A DNA stretch of 64,000 nt from Glycomyces harbinensis (GCF_900101745.1 NZ_FNAD01000002.1:464963-528962), one strand, 5' to 3'. Positions 18,366 through 27,380 are shown, counted from the stretch's first letter. Translations and numbers: made by a program. Notes: generated by a model not told the origin, from the sequence alone.

Positions 18366-18418
18366 GGCTCGATTCTGTCAGCTGCCGCCCGCGGCGTCAG
18401 CGCCTCGGCCGCTCCGGC

Positions 18419-19030
18419 TCAACCCTCGTCGACGAGGGTGACCTTGCCGGTGTCGAGGTCGTAGACCGCGCCGACGACGAGGACGCCTTCGAGGTTCTCG
18501 CGGCGGCCGAGGTCGGCGACGGTGCGGCGCACCTGGAGCCGCAGCGCCCGCGGCGCCGCGTCCAGGCCCTCGGCGGTCTCCGACAGCGCCTGCGAGGCCG
18601 GCTGCCACAGCTGCTCGACCAGGTAGTCGCTGCGCGGGTCGTGGGTGTCGTCCTCGACCGCGTGCAGGGCGGCGTTGATCGCCCCGCACCGCTCGTGGCC
18701 GAGCACGACCACCAGGGACACGCCGAGTTCGGCGGCCGCGAACTCCAGGGACCCGACCGCGGCGCGGTCGGCCACGTGGCCGGCGGTGCGCACCACCAGC
18801 AGCTGCCCGAAGTCGCAGTCGAAGACGCTCTCGGCGGTGACCCGGGAGTCGATGCAGGTGAAGACGACCGCAGTGGGAGTCTGGTCGGGCGCGGCCTCGC
18901 GGGCCGCGGTGATGTCGCGCTTGTATCGGGGCTCGCCGGCGACGAATCGGCCGTTGCCCTCGAGCAGTCCGACCAGCGTCTTGGCGGCTTCGTGGTGCTC
19001 CATCAGGGCGGAGGCGGTCAGTTCAGGCAC
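18419..19030 (-). CDS. Beta-class carbonic anhydrase
   Basis: A cytoplasmic zinc enzyme interconverting CO2 and bicarbonate. The zinc ligands are all visible: Cys and Asp in TCIDSR, and His and Cys in GHERCGAI. The GTG at 19028-19030 gives 203 residues, a normal length. An upstream in-frame GTG (19087) would add 19 atypical residues, and the ATG at 19001-19003 (MEHHEAAKTL) is a further possibility. No start has a strong ribosome site. It is divergent from an HxlR regulator and upstream of the pterin dehydratase gene. Confidence 0.93.
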   Translation of the reverse strand: MPELTASALMEHHEAAKTLVGLLEGNGRFVAGEPRYKRDITAAREAAPDQTPTAVVFTCIDSRVTAESVFDCDFGQLLVVRTAGHVADRAAVGSLEFAAAELGVSLVVVLGHERCGAINAALHAVEDDTHDPRSDYLVEQLWQPASQALSETAEGLDAAPRALRLQVRRTVADLGRRENLEGVLVVGAVYDLDTGKVTLVDEG

Positions 19031-19144
19031 GCCCTGAATGGTGCCGCATGATCCGAGCAGGTGCAAGCGCGACGGGCGTGGCGTCACCCAGGTTTTACAG
19101 AGCGCACGTTACCGTTCCGAGATCTTCCGGTCATAAACCAGGAC

Positions 19145-19198
19145 TTGCTGCTCGCCTTCGGGGACCTTATGATGAAGCAGAACAACCGCGATGCGGTT
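19145..19198 (+). promoter_or_regulatory. HxlR gene promoter and operator
   Basis: TTGCTG (19145-19150), a 17-bp spacer and TATGAT (19168-19173) form a good sigma70-like promoter. Just downstream, AACCGC-GAT-GCGGTT (19184-19198) is a perfect 6-3-6 inverted repeat near +5 to +20, with a further CTGCGGTT half-site after it. The placement fits autorepression by the HxlR protein. Confidence 0.6.
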
Positions 19199-19235
19199 CA
19201 CCTGCGGTTTCACCCGGCGATTCGGAGGCCCTCCA

Positions 19236-19916
19236 GTGCGCACCTACGGCGAAGGCTGCCCGGCGGCACACGCGCTCGACCTCGTCGGGGAGCGCTGGTC
19301 GCTTTTGATCGTCCGCGAACTGCTCCTGGGGCCGAAGCGCTTCACGGACCTGCGCGGCGGTCTCCACGGCGCGAGCGCCAACGTCCTGTCGCAGCGGCTG
19401 CGCGAACTCGAGGCGCACGGCGTGGTCTCCAAGCGGCGGCTCCCGCCCCCGGCCGCGTCCAAGGTGTACGAGCTGACCGAGTGGGGCCGCGACCTCGAAC
19501 CGGCGATCGTGTTCCTGCTGCGGTGGGGCGCGCGGTCGGCGGCGATCCCGCTCGACGCGCCGATGGGGGTCGACGCGCTCATCCTGTCGATGCGCAGCCT
19601 CTTCATGCCCGTCGCCGCGCAGGGCTTCGACGCGGCGTTCGAGCTGTGGGTCGGGGACCGGCCGTTCATCGCCGAGATCATCGACGCGCAGCTGATCCTC
19701 GCCCCCGGCAGGCCCGAGCACCCGCACGCGGTCATCCGCACCGACGCCGAGACCCTCAAGCGCCTCACCCTGGGCGGACGCAGCCTCGACGTGTCGCTGC
19801 ACGCCGGGCGCGTCACCGTCCAGGGCGACCAGGCGATGGCCGAGCGCTTCCTCGGCATGTTCCGCCTCCCCGAACCCGCCGCGGCCTCGGCCGCGGCGAC
19901 GCCGGGAACGGTGTGA
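19236..19916 (+). CDS. HxlR family winged helix-turn-helix regulator with C-terminal SCP2-like domain
   Basis: A 226-residue regulator. The HxlR DNA-binding domain occupies residues 8-100 (CPAAHALDLVGERWSLLIVRELLLGPKRFTDLRGGLHGASANVLSQRLRELE). The C-terminal half, from about residue 130, has a sterol-carrier-like fold seen in many actinobacterial members. GTG at 19236 is chosen for the GGAGG 7 nt upstream. A perfect inverted repeat follows its promoter, suggesting autoregulation. It converges with the DUF1445 gene, leaving only 7 bp between the stops. Ligand and targets are unknown. Confidence 0.88.
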   Translation: MRTYGEGCPAAHALDLVGERWSLLIVRELLLGPKRFTDLRGGLHGASANVLSQRLRELEAHGVVSKRRLPPPAASKVYELTEWGRDLEPAIVFLLRWGARSAAIPLDAPMGVDALILSMRSLFMPVAAQGFDAAFELWVGDRPFIAEIIDAQLILAPGRPEHPHAVIRTDAETLKRLTLGGRSLDVSLHAGRVTVQGDQAMAERFLGMFRLPEPAAASAAATPGTV

Positions 19917-19923
19917 ACACCGC

Positions 19924-20733
19924 CTAAGGCCGGTAGACCGGTATCTCGCCGGTGCCGCGGACGCGGCGGTCGGTGATGAGCATGTGCCCCGGCGCGTGCG
20001 TGATCGCGAACGGGAGGCGCGCCCTGACCACGGCCTCCTGCAGCGTCACGCCGCACGACCAGAACACCGGCACGTCGCCGGGCTCGAACTCGACCGGGTC
20101 GCCGAAATCGGGCCTGGCCAGGTCCCGGATCCCGATCTCCCGCGGATCGCCGATGTGGACCGGCGCCCCGTGCGCGTAGGGCATGTCGGCCGTGACCCAC
20201 GCGGCGCGCTCGACGAGCTCGGCGGGGACCGGGCGCATCGACACGACCTGCGGGCCGCGGAACCGCCAGGCGGGCAGGCACCGCAGGTTGGAGCGGTACA
20301 TCGGGACGTTCCCGCCCTGCTCCCGGTGGCGCAGCGGGATGCCCGACCGCTCCAGCACGGGCTCGAACGTGAAGCTGCACCCGATCAGGAGCGTCACCAG
20401 GTCGTGGCGCCACACGTCGACCACGTCGGTGCGGCGCGCGACCAGCTGGCCCCGGCGCCACACGTGGTAGGCCGGCAGGTCGCGGCGCAGGTCCGCGCCC
20501 TCGGCGAGCGGGGTGGTGAACCCGCCCGCGCCGACCGCGCCCAGGAGCGGGCAGGGCTTGGGGTTGCGCACCGTGAAGCGGCGCAGATCGTCCGCGTACT
20601 GGCGGGGCACGCTCACCATGTTGGCCTGCACGAATCCGTGCGACCAGCCGCCGGTGGCGGTGTCCAGCCCGTCCCGGAACCGGACGCGGGCCTCGCGGGG
20701 AAGGACCGTCGCGGGACGCTGTTTCGTGAACAT
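19924..20733 (-). CDS. Putative hydro-lyase, DUF1445 (D-glutamate cyclase-like)
   Basis: A 269-residue cytoplasmic protein of the DUF1445/YcsI family, whose characterised mammalian relative is a D-glutamate cyclase. Family hallmarks seen here are GFVQANMVSVP, CSFTFEPVLERSGIPLRH, CGVTLQEAVVRARLPFAITHAPGHMLITD and the conserved Cys residues. The ATG at 20731-20733 has GAGGAGG 6 nt upstream. It is divergent from the SARP regulator gene, sharing a 230-bp control region. The bacterial substrate is not established. Confidence 0.86.
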   Translation of the reverse strand: MFTKQRPATVLPREARVRFRDGLDTATGGWSHGFVQANMVSVPRQYADDLRRFTVRNPKPCPLLGAVGAGGFTTPLAEGADLRRDLPAYHVWRRGQLVARRTDVVDVWRHDLVTLLIGCSFTFEPVLERSGIPLRHREQGGNVPMYRSNLRCLPAWRFRGPQVVSMRPVPAELVERAAWVTADMPYAHGAPVHIGDPREIGIRDLARPDFGDPVEFEPGDVPVFWSCGVTLQEAVVRARLPFAITHAPGHMLITDRRVRGTGEIPVYRP

Positions 20734-20885
20734 CGTTCCTCCTCGAATTCGCTGCTCGATGGCTTGAGCATCCGGGCAGCCGCGTCGAGAACTTCACGAG
20801 TCCTTCACGAGCGGATCGCACGAGTATGTATGGACACCGTGCGGACACTGCGCGTTCATTGGGCGAAAGTCATTGCAAGCGTTCC

Positions 20886-20912
20886 CAAATGATCAGCAAA
20901 TGCCCATACACT
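20886..20912 (+). promoter_or_regulatory. SARP-style direct repeats upstream of a -10 box
   Basis: CAAATG occurs at 20886-20891 and again at 20897-20902, exactly 11 bp apart, with a weaker CAAGCG about 10 bp further upstream. The pair lies four bases before the -10-like TACACT (20907-20912). SARP activators bind direct repeats with 11-bp periodicity just upstream of the -10 element, so this may be autoactivation of the regulator gene starting at 20964. Confidence 0.5.
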
Positions 20913-20963
20913 TGTGGTTTCTGACATCGAACGGCCGCACCTCGACTCCCCGGGAGGTGGCCC

Positions 20964-23900
20964 GTGGACTTCGGCATCCTCGGACCTCTGCAGCTGGCAT
21001 GGGAGGGCATGCCCGTCCCACTGCCGGGCAAGACCCTGCCCAGGCTCTTCGCCGTCCTGCTCCTGGAGGCCGGCAGCGTCGTCCCGCTGCCGCGCCTGAT
21101 CGACGCGATCTGGGAGGAGGACCCGCCCGCCACGGCCAGGCGCCAGGTCCAGAACACCGTCGCCGCCGCCCGCGGCCTGCTCGTCCACGCCGGGACCTCC
21201 GAGCTGGAGAAGGTCGGCGACGGCTACCGGATGCGGGTGCGCCCCGAGAAGCTCGACTCGCTGCGCTTCCAGCGCTCCGCCCGCATCGCCCGCGAGCAGG
21301 TCGCCGCCGCCGAACCCGAAGCGGCCCTCGCCACCCTGCGCGAAGCGCTCGCCCTGTGGCGCGGACCGGCCCTCGCCGGGCTCTCCGGACGCCTCATCGA
21401 GTCCGGGGCGCTGCGCTGGGACGAGGAGCGGGCCGCGGCCGAGGAGGACCGCGCCGAACTCGAACTCGCGCTCGCCACCGGCGTCTCCGTGGTCGCCGAC
21501 CTGCGCCGCGTCCTCGAACGCCACCCCTACCGCCAGCGGGCCGCCGAACTGCTCATCACCGCCCTGTACCGGGAGGAGCGCGCCGCCGAGGCCCTCGACG
21601 CGTACGAGTCGATCCGCCGCCAGCTCGCCGACGAACTCGGCATCGACCCCGGCCGGCGCCTCAAGGACCTGTACGCGGCGATGCTCCGCGACGACTCGGC
21701 CCTCAGGCCGCCCGAGAAGCCGGCGGTCGCCGCCGCGCCGGCGCGGCGCGAACTGCCCGCGCCCGCGCAGCTGCCCTCCGACTCGATCCACTTCACCGGC
21801 CGCGTCGACCAGCTCGCGGCCCTGGACCTGCTGCTGGAACCCGGACCGCGCGTCGCGGTCCTGTCGGGGATCGGCGGCTCGGGGAAGACCACGCTCGCGC
21901 TGCACTGGGCCCACAGGGTCCGCGAGCGGTTCCCCGACGGGCAGCTGTACGTGAACCTCCGCGGCTTCGACCGGGCCGCGCCGCTCACCCCGCTGGACAC
22001 GATCGCCGGGTTCCTGCGGGCGCTCGGCGTCGCGACCGAGTCGATCCCCTCCGACGCCGACGAGGCCGCCGCGCTGCTGCGCTCGCGCCTGGCCGACACC
22101 CGCACGCTCGTGATCCTCGACAACGCCCGCAACTCCCCGCAGGTCGTGCCGCTGCTGCCGGCCACCGCCGGGAGCGTCGCAGTGGTCACCAGCCGCTCGC
22201 GCCTGCCCGACCTCGCCGCGCTCCACGACGTCCGCCAGCTCACCGTCGGCGCCCTCGACGCCGACGAGTCGGTCCATCTGATGGAGAGCCTCATCGGCGC
22301 CGAGCGAGTACGGGCCGAGCCGAAGGCCGCCAAGCGGATCGCCGAACTGTGCGGCGGGCTCGCGCTCGCGCTGCGGATCGTCGGCACGAACCTGCGCGGG
22401 CAGCCGGGCACGACGCTCGCCGAGACCGCCGCGGCCCTCGCCGGCAGGGACCGGCTCGCGCACCTCGCCGTCGAGGGCGACCCGACGACGACGGTCGCCG
22501 CCGCGTTCGACCTGTCGTTCCAGGCGCTCGACCCCGAGGAGGAGCTGCTGTACCTCAACCTCGCGTTCCTGCCCGGCGCCGACTTCTCCAAGGGCCTCGC
22601 CGTGGCCCTGGTCGCGTGGGAGCCCGAGGCGGCCGAACGGCTCCTGGCCAAGCTCGTCGCCGCCCACCGCATCGACGAGTACCGGCCCGGCCGCTACCGG
22701 TTCCACGACCTGGTGCGCGACTACGCCCGCCGCAAGGCCGAGGCCGGGTTCGACCCGGCCGCGCTCCAGCGCCTGCGCGAGCAGGCCGTCGAGTGGTACG
22801 CGAAGGGCCCGGTGCGGCTGCCGGTCGAGGAGTACCGCAACATCGTGGCGACCTTCCTCGAATGGAACGGCCACCCCACGGTCTCGCGGCTGCTCACGCG
22901 CCTGGTCGCCTTCGCCGACGCCGGATACCGCGAGGACGCGTCGCTGTCCGACACGCTCTACGAGCTGCCCGAGCTCGCCCACGTCGCCGAGCAGGGCATC
23001 GCCACCGGGGTGCGCTCGAAGGAGCCGATGGACGCCGTGCGGGCCTATGCGCTGGCCGACGCCGTGGCCTACACCTCCGGCGAGCTCCACCAGTCGAAGG
23101 CCTACGCCGAGAAGACCCTCGAATACCTGCGGCTCACCCCGCACGGGGACGCGACGGGCAAGGCGCGCAACGACCTCGGGACGACGCTGACGCAGCTGGG
23201 CCGGTACCGCGAGGCCGTGTCGATCCTGCGGGAGGCCCTGGTCAGCGCCGAGCGCTCCGGGAAGCGGCACGTGCTCGTCGAGGTGCTCACCTCGCTGGGG
23301 AGCGTGCTGCGGCGCATGGGGATCTTCGCCGAGGCCGAGACGCTGCTGCGGCGCGCCCGCGACCTCGACGCCGCCGCGCCCGAGGGTCCCACGACGGTCT
23401 ACCCGCTGCTGTCGCTCTCGGAGCTGTACGTCGACCAGGGCCGCATCTCGACCGCCGAGGAGCAGGACCACGTGATCGCCGAGATGCTCCGCGACGACCC
23501 CTCGAAGTACTACCGGGCGCGGCTGTACTTCCGGCAGGCCGCGGTGCACCACGCCGACCAGGACTACGCCCGGGCCGAGGCCGCGCTCCTGTTCGGCCTC
23601 GAACTGGTCGAGCAGGCCAACGGCTGGCGCCACCGGCTGGTCTACACGTACCGGCTCGCCGAGATGTACGTCGACACCGGCCGGATCGACGACGCGCGCG
23701 ACGCCCTCGGCCGCGTCGCCGACCTCGACCGGTACCAGACCTCGGAGACCCTCGCGGTGAAGGCGCGGGTCCTGTGCAAGCTCCACACCGCCGACGGCGA
23801 CCTGCCCGAGGCGATCCGCATGGGGCGCCAGGCGTGCGACGTGTTCGCGGCCATGCCCGACCCGCTGCGCCAGGCCCGCAGCCTGCGGGCGCTGGGGCGG

Positions 23901-24002
23901 GCCTGCGAGGCCGCGGGCGCCGTCGAGGCGGCCGCGCAGTGCCGGGCCGACGCGCTGGACCTGTTCGAGTCCTTGGGGATCGACCCCGCCCGGGAGCAGT
24001 GA
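20964..24002 (+). CDS. AfsR/SARP family transcriptional regulator with NB-ARC ATPase and TPR domains
   Basis: A 1012-residue multidomain regulator of the type that controls secondary metabolism. Residues 1-92 form an OmpR-like winged DNA-binding domain. Residues 95-240 form the bacterial transcriptional activation domain (RFQRSARIAREQ to ADELGIDPGRRLKDLY). Residues 275-560 form an NB-ARC STAND ATPase with Walker A GIGGSGKTT at 302-310 and Walker B LVILDN. The rest is TPR-like helical repeats. GTG at 20964 has GGGAGG close upstream. No biosynthetic cluster is adjacent; only a quinone oxidoreductase follows, so it may act in trans. Confidence 0.93.
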   Translation: MDFGILGPLQLAWEGMPVPLPGKTLPRLFAVLLLEAGSVVPLPRLIDAIWEEDPPATARRQVQNTVAAARGLLVHAGTSELEKVGDGYRMRVRPEKLDSLRFQRSARIAREQVAAAEPEAALATLREALALWRGPALAGLSGRLIESGALRWDEERAAAEEDRAELELALATGVSVVADLRRVLERHPYRQRAAELLITALYREERAAEALDAYESIRRQLADELGIDPGRRLKDLYAAMLRDDSALRPPEKPAVAAAPARRELPAPAQLPSDSIHFTGRVDQLAALDLLLEPGPRVAVLSGIGGSGKTTLALHWAHRVRERFPDGQLYVNLRGFDRAAPLTPLDTIAGFLRALGVATESIPSDADEAAALLRSRLADTRTLVILDNARNSPQVVPLLPATAGSVAVVTSRSRLPDLAALHDVRQLTVGALDADESVHLMESLIGAERVRAEPKAAKRIAELCGGLALALRIVGTNLRGQPGTTLAETAAALAGRDRLAHLAVEGDPTTTVAAAFDLSFQALDPEEELLYLNLAFLPGADFSKGLAVALVAWEPEAAERLLAKLVAAHRIDEYRPGRYRFHDLVRDYARRKAEAGFDPAALQRLREQAVEWYAKGPVRLPVEEYRNIVATFLEWNGHPTVSRLLTRLVAFADAGYREDASLSDTLYELPELAHVAEQGIATGVRSKEPMDAVRAYALADAVAYTSGELHQSKAYAEKTLEYLRLTPHGDATGKARNDLGTTLTQLGRYREAVSILREALVSAERSGKRHVLVEVLTSLGSVLRRMGIFAEAETLLRRARDLDAAAPEGPTTVYPLLSLSELYVDQGRISTAEEQDHVIAEMLRDDPSKYYRARLYFRQAAVHHADQDYARAEAALLFGLELVEQANGWRHRLVYTYRLAEMYVDTGRIDDARDALGRVADLDRYQTSETLAVKARVLCKLHTADGDLPEAIRMGRQACDVFAAMPDPLRQARSLRALGRACEAAGAVEAAAQCRADALDLFESLGIDPAREQ

Positions 24003-24021
24003 CCGCGACCCCCGGCTTCGT

Positions 24022-24066
24022 CCAGTCGACCGACTGATGCGGCCCCAGTCGCCCCGTCCATACAGT
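24022..24066 (+). promoter_or_regulatory. Palindrome and -10 element upstream of the quinone oxidoreductase gene
   Basis: CAGTCG-AC-CGACTG (24023-24036) is a perfect inverted repeat, and CCAGTCG recurs directly at 24045-24051. TACAGT (24061-24066) is a -10-like element. The segment around it matches the -10 region of the upstream SARP gene at about 12 of 15 bases, so the two promoters may be co-regulated. Confidence 0.45.
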
Positions 24067-24106
24067 TGCGGGCACACCCACTGGAACACGTCAACCAGGA
24101 GACGAC

Positions 24107-25087
24107 ATGCACGCCATCCGCCACCACGCCTTCGGCGGCCCGGAGGTCCTCGTGTACGAAGAGGTCCCCGAGCCCGAGCCGGGCCCCGGCCAGCTCCGCA
24201 TCGCCACCCGGGCCGCCGGGGTCCACCTCCTCGACACGGTCTTCCGCAACGGCGCGAAGGACAGCCCCTACCCGCTCCCGGCGCTGCCGGCGATCCCGGG
24301 CCGGGAGGCCGCCGGGATCGTGGACGCGGTCGGCGAGGGGGTCGACGCCTCCTGGATCGGCAGGCGCGCGGTCGCCCACCTCGGGTTCGCGTCCGGCGGC
24401 TATGCGGAGAAGGCCGTCCGCGACGTCGCCTCGGTCCACGAGATCCCCGAGGGCGTCGGCTTCGGCGAGGCGGTGGCGATGATCGGCACCGGCCGCACCG
24501 CGCTGATGATCCTCGGGGTCGGCCCGGTGACGGCCGAGGACACGGTGATCGTGCCGGCCGCCGCGGGCGGGCTGGGCACGCTCCTGGTGCAGGCCGCCAA
24601 GAACGCCGGCGCGTACGTGGTCGGCCTCGCGGGCGGGCCCGGCAAGGTCCGGCAGGTCGCCGCGAACGGGGCCGACGCCGCGGTCGACTACCGGGCCGCC
24701 GACTGGACCTCGGTGCTGGACAAGGCGCTCGACGGCCGCGAGGCGACCCTCCTGTACGACTCGGTCGGCGGCGAGGTCGGCCGGGCCGCCTTCGACCGGC
24801 TCGGCTTCGGCGGCCGCATGATCGTCTTCGGCTGGTCGGCGGGGACGGCCACCGAGGCCACGGTCGAGGACATCGTGGGCCGCGGCCTCACCGTCACCGG
24901 CGCGCTCGGCCCGAAGCTCCTGGAGCGGCTCGGCGGCCTGCGGGCCCTCGAGGAGCGCTCGCTCGCCGAGCTCGCCGCCGGGCGGCTGCGCCCGGCGGTG
25001 CACACCTTCGCGCTGGCCGAGACCGCCGAAGCCCATCGCGCCCTGGAGAACCGGGGCACGACGGGCAAGGTGGTGCTGATCCCCTAG
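24107..25087 (+). CDS. Zinc-free NADPH:quinone oxidoreductase-like dehydrogenase (MDR superfamily)
   Basis: A 326-residue medium-chain dehydrogenase of the quinone oxidoreductase branch. It has an N-terminal GroES-like domain (HHAFGGPEVLVYEEVPEPEPGPGQ) and a Rossmann domain with AAAGGLGTLLVQAAKNAG. The structural zinc cysteines of alcohol dehydrogenases are absent. The ATG at 24107 has CAGGAG about 6 nt upstream. It lies 104 bp behind the SARP gene with its own -10 element, so it is probably a separate transcription unit. The substrate, a quinone or enone, is unassigned. Confidence 0.9.
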   Translation: MHAIRHHAFGGPEVLVYEEVPEPEPGPGQLRIATRAAGVHLLDTVFRNGAKDSPYPLPALPAIPGREAAGIVDAVGEGVDASWIGRRAVAHLGFASGGYAEKAVRDVASVHEIPEGVGFGEAVAMIGTGRTALMILGVGPVTAEDTVIVPAAAGGLGTLLVQAAKNAGAYVVGLAGGPGKVRQVAANGADAAVDYRAADWTSVLDKALDGREATLLYDSVGGEVGRAAFDRLGFGGRMIVFGWSAGTATEATVEDIVGRGLTVTGALGPKLLERLGGLRALEERSLAELAAGRLRPAVHTFALAETAEAHRALENRGTTGKVVLIP

Positions 25088-25108
25088 CGGCGGTGCCGCC
25101 GCCAGGGG
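25081..25108. terminator. Bidirectional hairpin between convergent genes
   Basis: CCCCT (25081-25085) pairs with AGGGG (25104-25108), and GCGGCGG (25087-25093) pairs with CCGCCGC (25096-25102), with one mismatch. The stem starts inside the oxidoreductase stop region and faces the MFS gene. Confidence 0.6.
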
Positions 25109-25119
25109 AGACGCCTTCC

Positions 25120-26310
25120 TTAGGAGGCGGTGACCAGTTCGGCGGGCGCGATGTCCGGCACGGCGGCCTCGGCGTGGGCCCGCGCCAGCGGGACCGACAG
25201 CGCGAGCCCGGCCAGCGCCAGGCCGACGCCGACCAGGAGCGGCGCGGTCAGGCTCAGTCCGGCCGACAGCGCGAGGCCGCCGAGCCAGGCGCCGTTGGCG
25301 TTGGCCAGGTTGAACGCCGCGTGGTGCATGGAGGAGGCCAGCGACGGGGCCGCGTGGGCGCCGTCGAGCAGCAGCCGCTGCATGATCGGGCCGACCAGCG
25401 AGGACGAGGTCGCCATGAGGAAGACCCCGCCGATCGCCAGGACCGGGTTGCCCATGGAGAAGAACATCATGAGCAGCACGAGCGCGATCGTGGTGAACGC
25501 GGCGAACAGGCCCTGGATCGGGGCGCGGTCGGCGACCTGGCCGCCGACCACGTTCCCGAGGGTCAGGCCGACGCCGAACACCGCGAGGGTGATGGCGATG
25601 GCGACCGCGTTGAGGCCGGTGACCTCCTCGAGGATCGGCGTGAGGTAGGTGTAGGCGGCGAACATGCCGCCGAAGCCGACCGCGCCGGTGACCAGCGGCA
25701 GGAGGACCTTCTTGGAGCGGATCGCGCGGATCTCGTCGGCGGCCCTGGTCTGGACGATGACGCCGCGCGTGTCGGGCACGGTGATCCAGATGGCGGCGGC
25801 GGCGACGATGCCGAGCGCGGCGACGGCCGCGAAGATCCAGCGCCAGGAGAACTGGCCGACGAGCAGGGCGCTGACCGGGACGCCGACGATCGTGGCGACG
25901 GTGAGGCCGGACATGATCCCCGAGATCGCGCGGGCGCGGCGGTCAAAGGAGACCAGGCTCGCGCCGACGACCGCGGCGGCGCCGAAGAAGGCGCCGTGCG
26001 GGAGGCCGGCGACGAACCGGGTGGCGAGCAGGAAGCCGAAGTCGGGGGCCAGTGCGGTGGCGAGGTTCGCGACGGCGAAGGCGCCCATGAGGCCGATCAT
26101 CAGCGGCTTGCGGGGGATGCGGGTGGTGGCGACGGTCAGCAGCGGGGCGCCGAGGACGACCCCGATGGCGTAGGCGGACACGGCCAGGCCGGCTTCGGCG
26201 AGCGAGACGCCCGAGGAGGCGGCCATCTGGGGCAGGATGCCCATGATGACGAACTCGGCGGTGCCGATGCCGAACGCGCCGATGGACATGGCGAACAGAG
26301 GCATGCGCAT
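25120..26310 (-). CDS. MFS transporter, DHA1-type (AraJ/purine-efflux-like)
   Basis: A 396-residue drug/metabolite efflux protein with twelve predicted helices. The family hallmark GTAEFVIMGILPQMA is in the first helix, and a central cytoplasmic loop precedes IRAIRSKKVLLPL. The cargo cannot be inferred. The ATG at 26308-26310 has GGAG about 10 nt upstream. It is an isolated unit, convergent with the quinone oxidoreductase gene and lying downstream, same strand, of an MmyB-type regulator. An 18-bp palindrome is centred about 97 bp upstream. Confidence 0.9.
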   Translation of the reverse strand: MRMPLFAMSIGAFGIGTAEFVIMGILPQMAASSGVSLAEAGLAVSAYAIGVVLGAPLLTVATTRIPRKPLMIGLMGAFAVANLATALAPDFGFLLATRFVAGLPHGAFFGAAAVVGASLVSFDRRARAISGIMSGLTVATIVGVPVSALLVGQFSWRWIFAAVAALGIVAAAAIWITVPDTRGVIVQTRAADEIRAIRSKKVLLPLVTGAVGFGGMFAAYTYLTPILEEVTGLNAVAIAITLAVFGVGLTLGNVVGGQVADRAPIQGLFAAFTTIALVLLMMFFSMGNPVLAIGGVFLMATSSSLVGPIMQRLLLDGAHAAPSLASSMHHAAFNLANANGAWLGGLALSAGLSLTAPLLVGVGLALAGLALSVPLARAHAEAAVPDIAPAELVTAS

Positions 26311-26398
26311 GGAAAGCAGCTCCGGGAAGGTTGTGTGGTGAGAACGCTGAGGCTGTCACCGGCTGCTTCCTTGCCGTACCGGTCGCTGATCAAGAACG

Positions 26399-26416
26399 GG
26401 AGACGCTGGCGTCTCC
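26399..26416. promoter_or_regulatory. Palindrome upstream of the MFS gene
   Basis: GGAGACGC-TG-GCGTCTCC is a perfect 8-2-8 inverted repeat about 90 bp upstream of the MFS start. It is a plausible operator. A short hairpin in read-through RNA is the alternative. Confidence 0.45.
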
Positions 26417-26457
26417 AGGGTCCATCATAAGAACACTCGCCGCACGAGTAAAAGTCC

Positions 26458-26474
26458 CCGAGGTGAAATCTCGG
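26458..26474 (-). terminator. Terminator-like hairpin after the MmyB-type regulator gene
   Basis: On the minus strand CCGAG-N7-CTCGG is followed by GGACTTTTAC. The short stem plus TTTT lies 23 bp past the regulator stop. Confidence 0.5.
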
Positions 26475-26496
26475 CGTGATGTCCGTCGCCGGCGGG

Positions 26497-27345
26497 TTAC
26501 GCGGGTCGCGAGGGGGTTTCGAGAATGACCGGGGCCGATGCCGACATGTGGGCGAACGCCGCGGCCGTCGGCGAATCCGGTTGCGGCACATACACGACCA
26601 AACGCACGGCGGTCCCGGGCACGTCGAGGACCTGGCAGTCGAACTCCAGGGGCCCGAATTGGCCGTGCACGACGCTCTTGGTCTGCACCCGCCGGACCGC
26701 CACCCGGTGGTCGGCCCACATCTCCCCGAACTCGGGGCTGGTGCGCAGCAGCTCGTCCACCAGGGCCCGCAGCCGCGTGTCGCCCGGGCTGCGGGCGAGC
26801 GAGGCCCGCAGGTCCGAGACGCAGTCCTGCAGGAACGCCTGCGCGCGCGGGTCGGCGAGCTGCGCCGGGGCGTGCGGCCCGGTGAAACTGGTACGCAGGA
26901 TGTTGCGCTCCTGGGGCGACAGCCGGTCCAGGTAGCCCATGAGGAGGTTGGCCTTGGCGTTCCAGGCGAGCATCTCGTAGCCCGCGTCGACCGCGTACGC
27001 GGGGAAGTCCTGGAGTCCGGCCAGGAGGTTGCGGATCGTCGGCGGGACCTCGCGGCTCGAATCGGACTCGGGCAGCTCGTCGACGAGGTGGAACAGGTGG
27101 AATCGCTGGTCGCGGTCGAGCATGAGCGCGCGGGCGAGCGCCCCGAGGACCTGCCGGGAGGGCTTGGGGCCGCGGGCCTGTTCGAGCCGGATGTAGTACT
27201 CGACGGAGATGCCCGCGAGCTGCGCGACCTCCTGGCGGCGCAGGCCCGGCGTACGGCGGCGCGGCCCTTCGGGGAGCCCGGCGTCGCCGGGTCGGATGGC
27301 GGCGCGGCGGACCTTGAGGAAGTCGGCGAGCTGGATGCGGTCCAT
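26497..27345 (-). CDS. XRE-type helix-turn-helix regulator with MmyB-like ligand-binding domain
   Basis: A 282-residue regulator. Residues 5-85 form the helix-turn-helix (LRRQEVAQLAGISVEYYIRLEQARGPKPSRQVLGALARALML). Residues 105-270 match the MmyB-like PAS-related domain (YEMLAWNAKANLLMGYL, then WWADHRVAVRR-like segments). MmyB proteins in streptomycetes bind fatty-acid-like ligands. The ATG at 27343-27345 (MDRIQLADFLK) has AGGA 8 nt upstream; the frame runs open further but without family similarity. It is divergent from an SDR gene, the most common partner of this regulator type. Confidence 0.9.
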   Translation of the reverse strand: MDRIQLADFLKVRRAAIRPGDAGLPEGPRRRTPGLRRQEVAQLAGISVEYYIRLEQARGPKPSRQVLGALARALMLDRDQRFHLFHLVDELPESDSSREVPPTIRNLLAGLQDFPAYAVDAGYEMLAWNAKANLLMGYLDRLSPQERNILRTSFTGPHAPAQLADPRAQAFLQDCVSDLRASLARSPGDTRLRALVDELLRTSPEFGEMWADHRVAVRRVQTKSVVHGQFGPLEFDCQVLDVPGTAVRLVVYVPQPDSPTAAAFAHMSASAPVILETPSRPA

Positions 27346-27380
27346 GCGTCCATCCTGCCTCGGATGCCGGGGCCGGGCCA

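Noticed and set aside
20856..24089. 1077-residue minus-strand open frame over the SARP gene
   Set aside because: It is antisense to a fully recognisable regulator with P-loop and TPRs. Long stop-free antisense frames are expected at this GC content.
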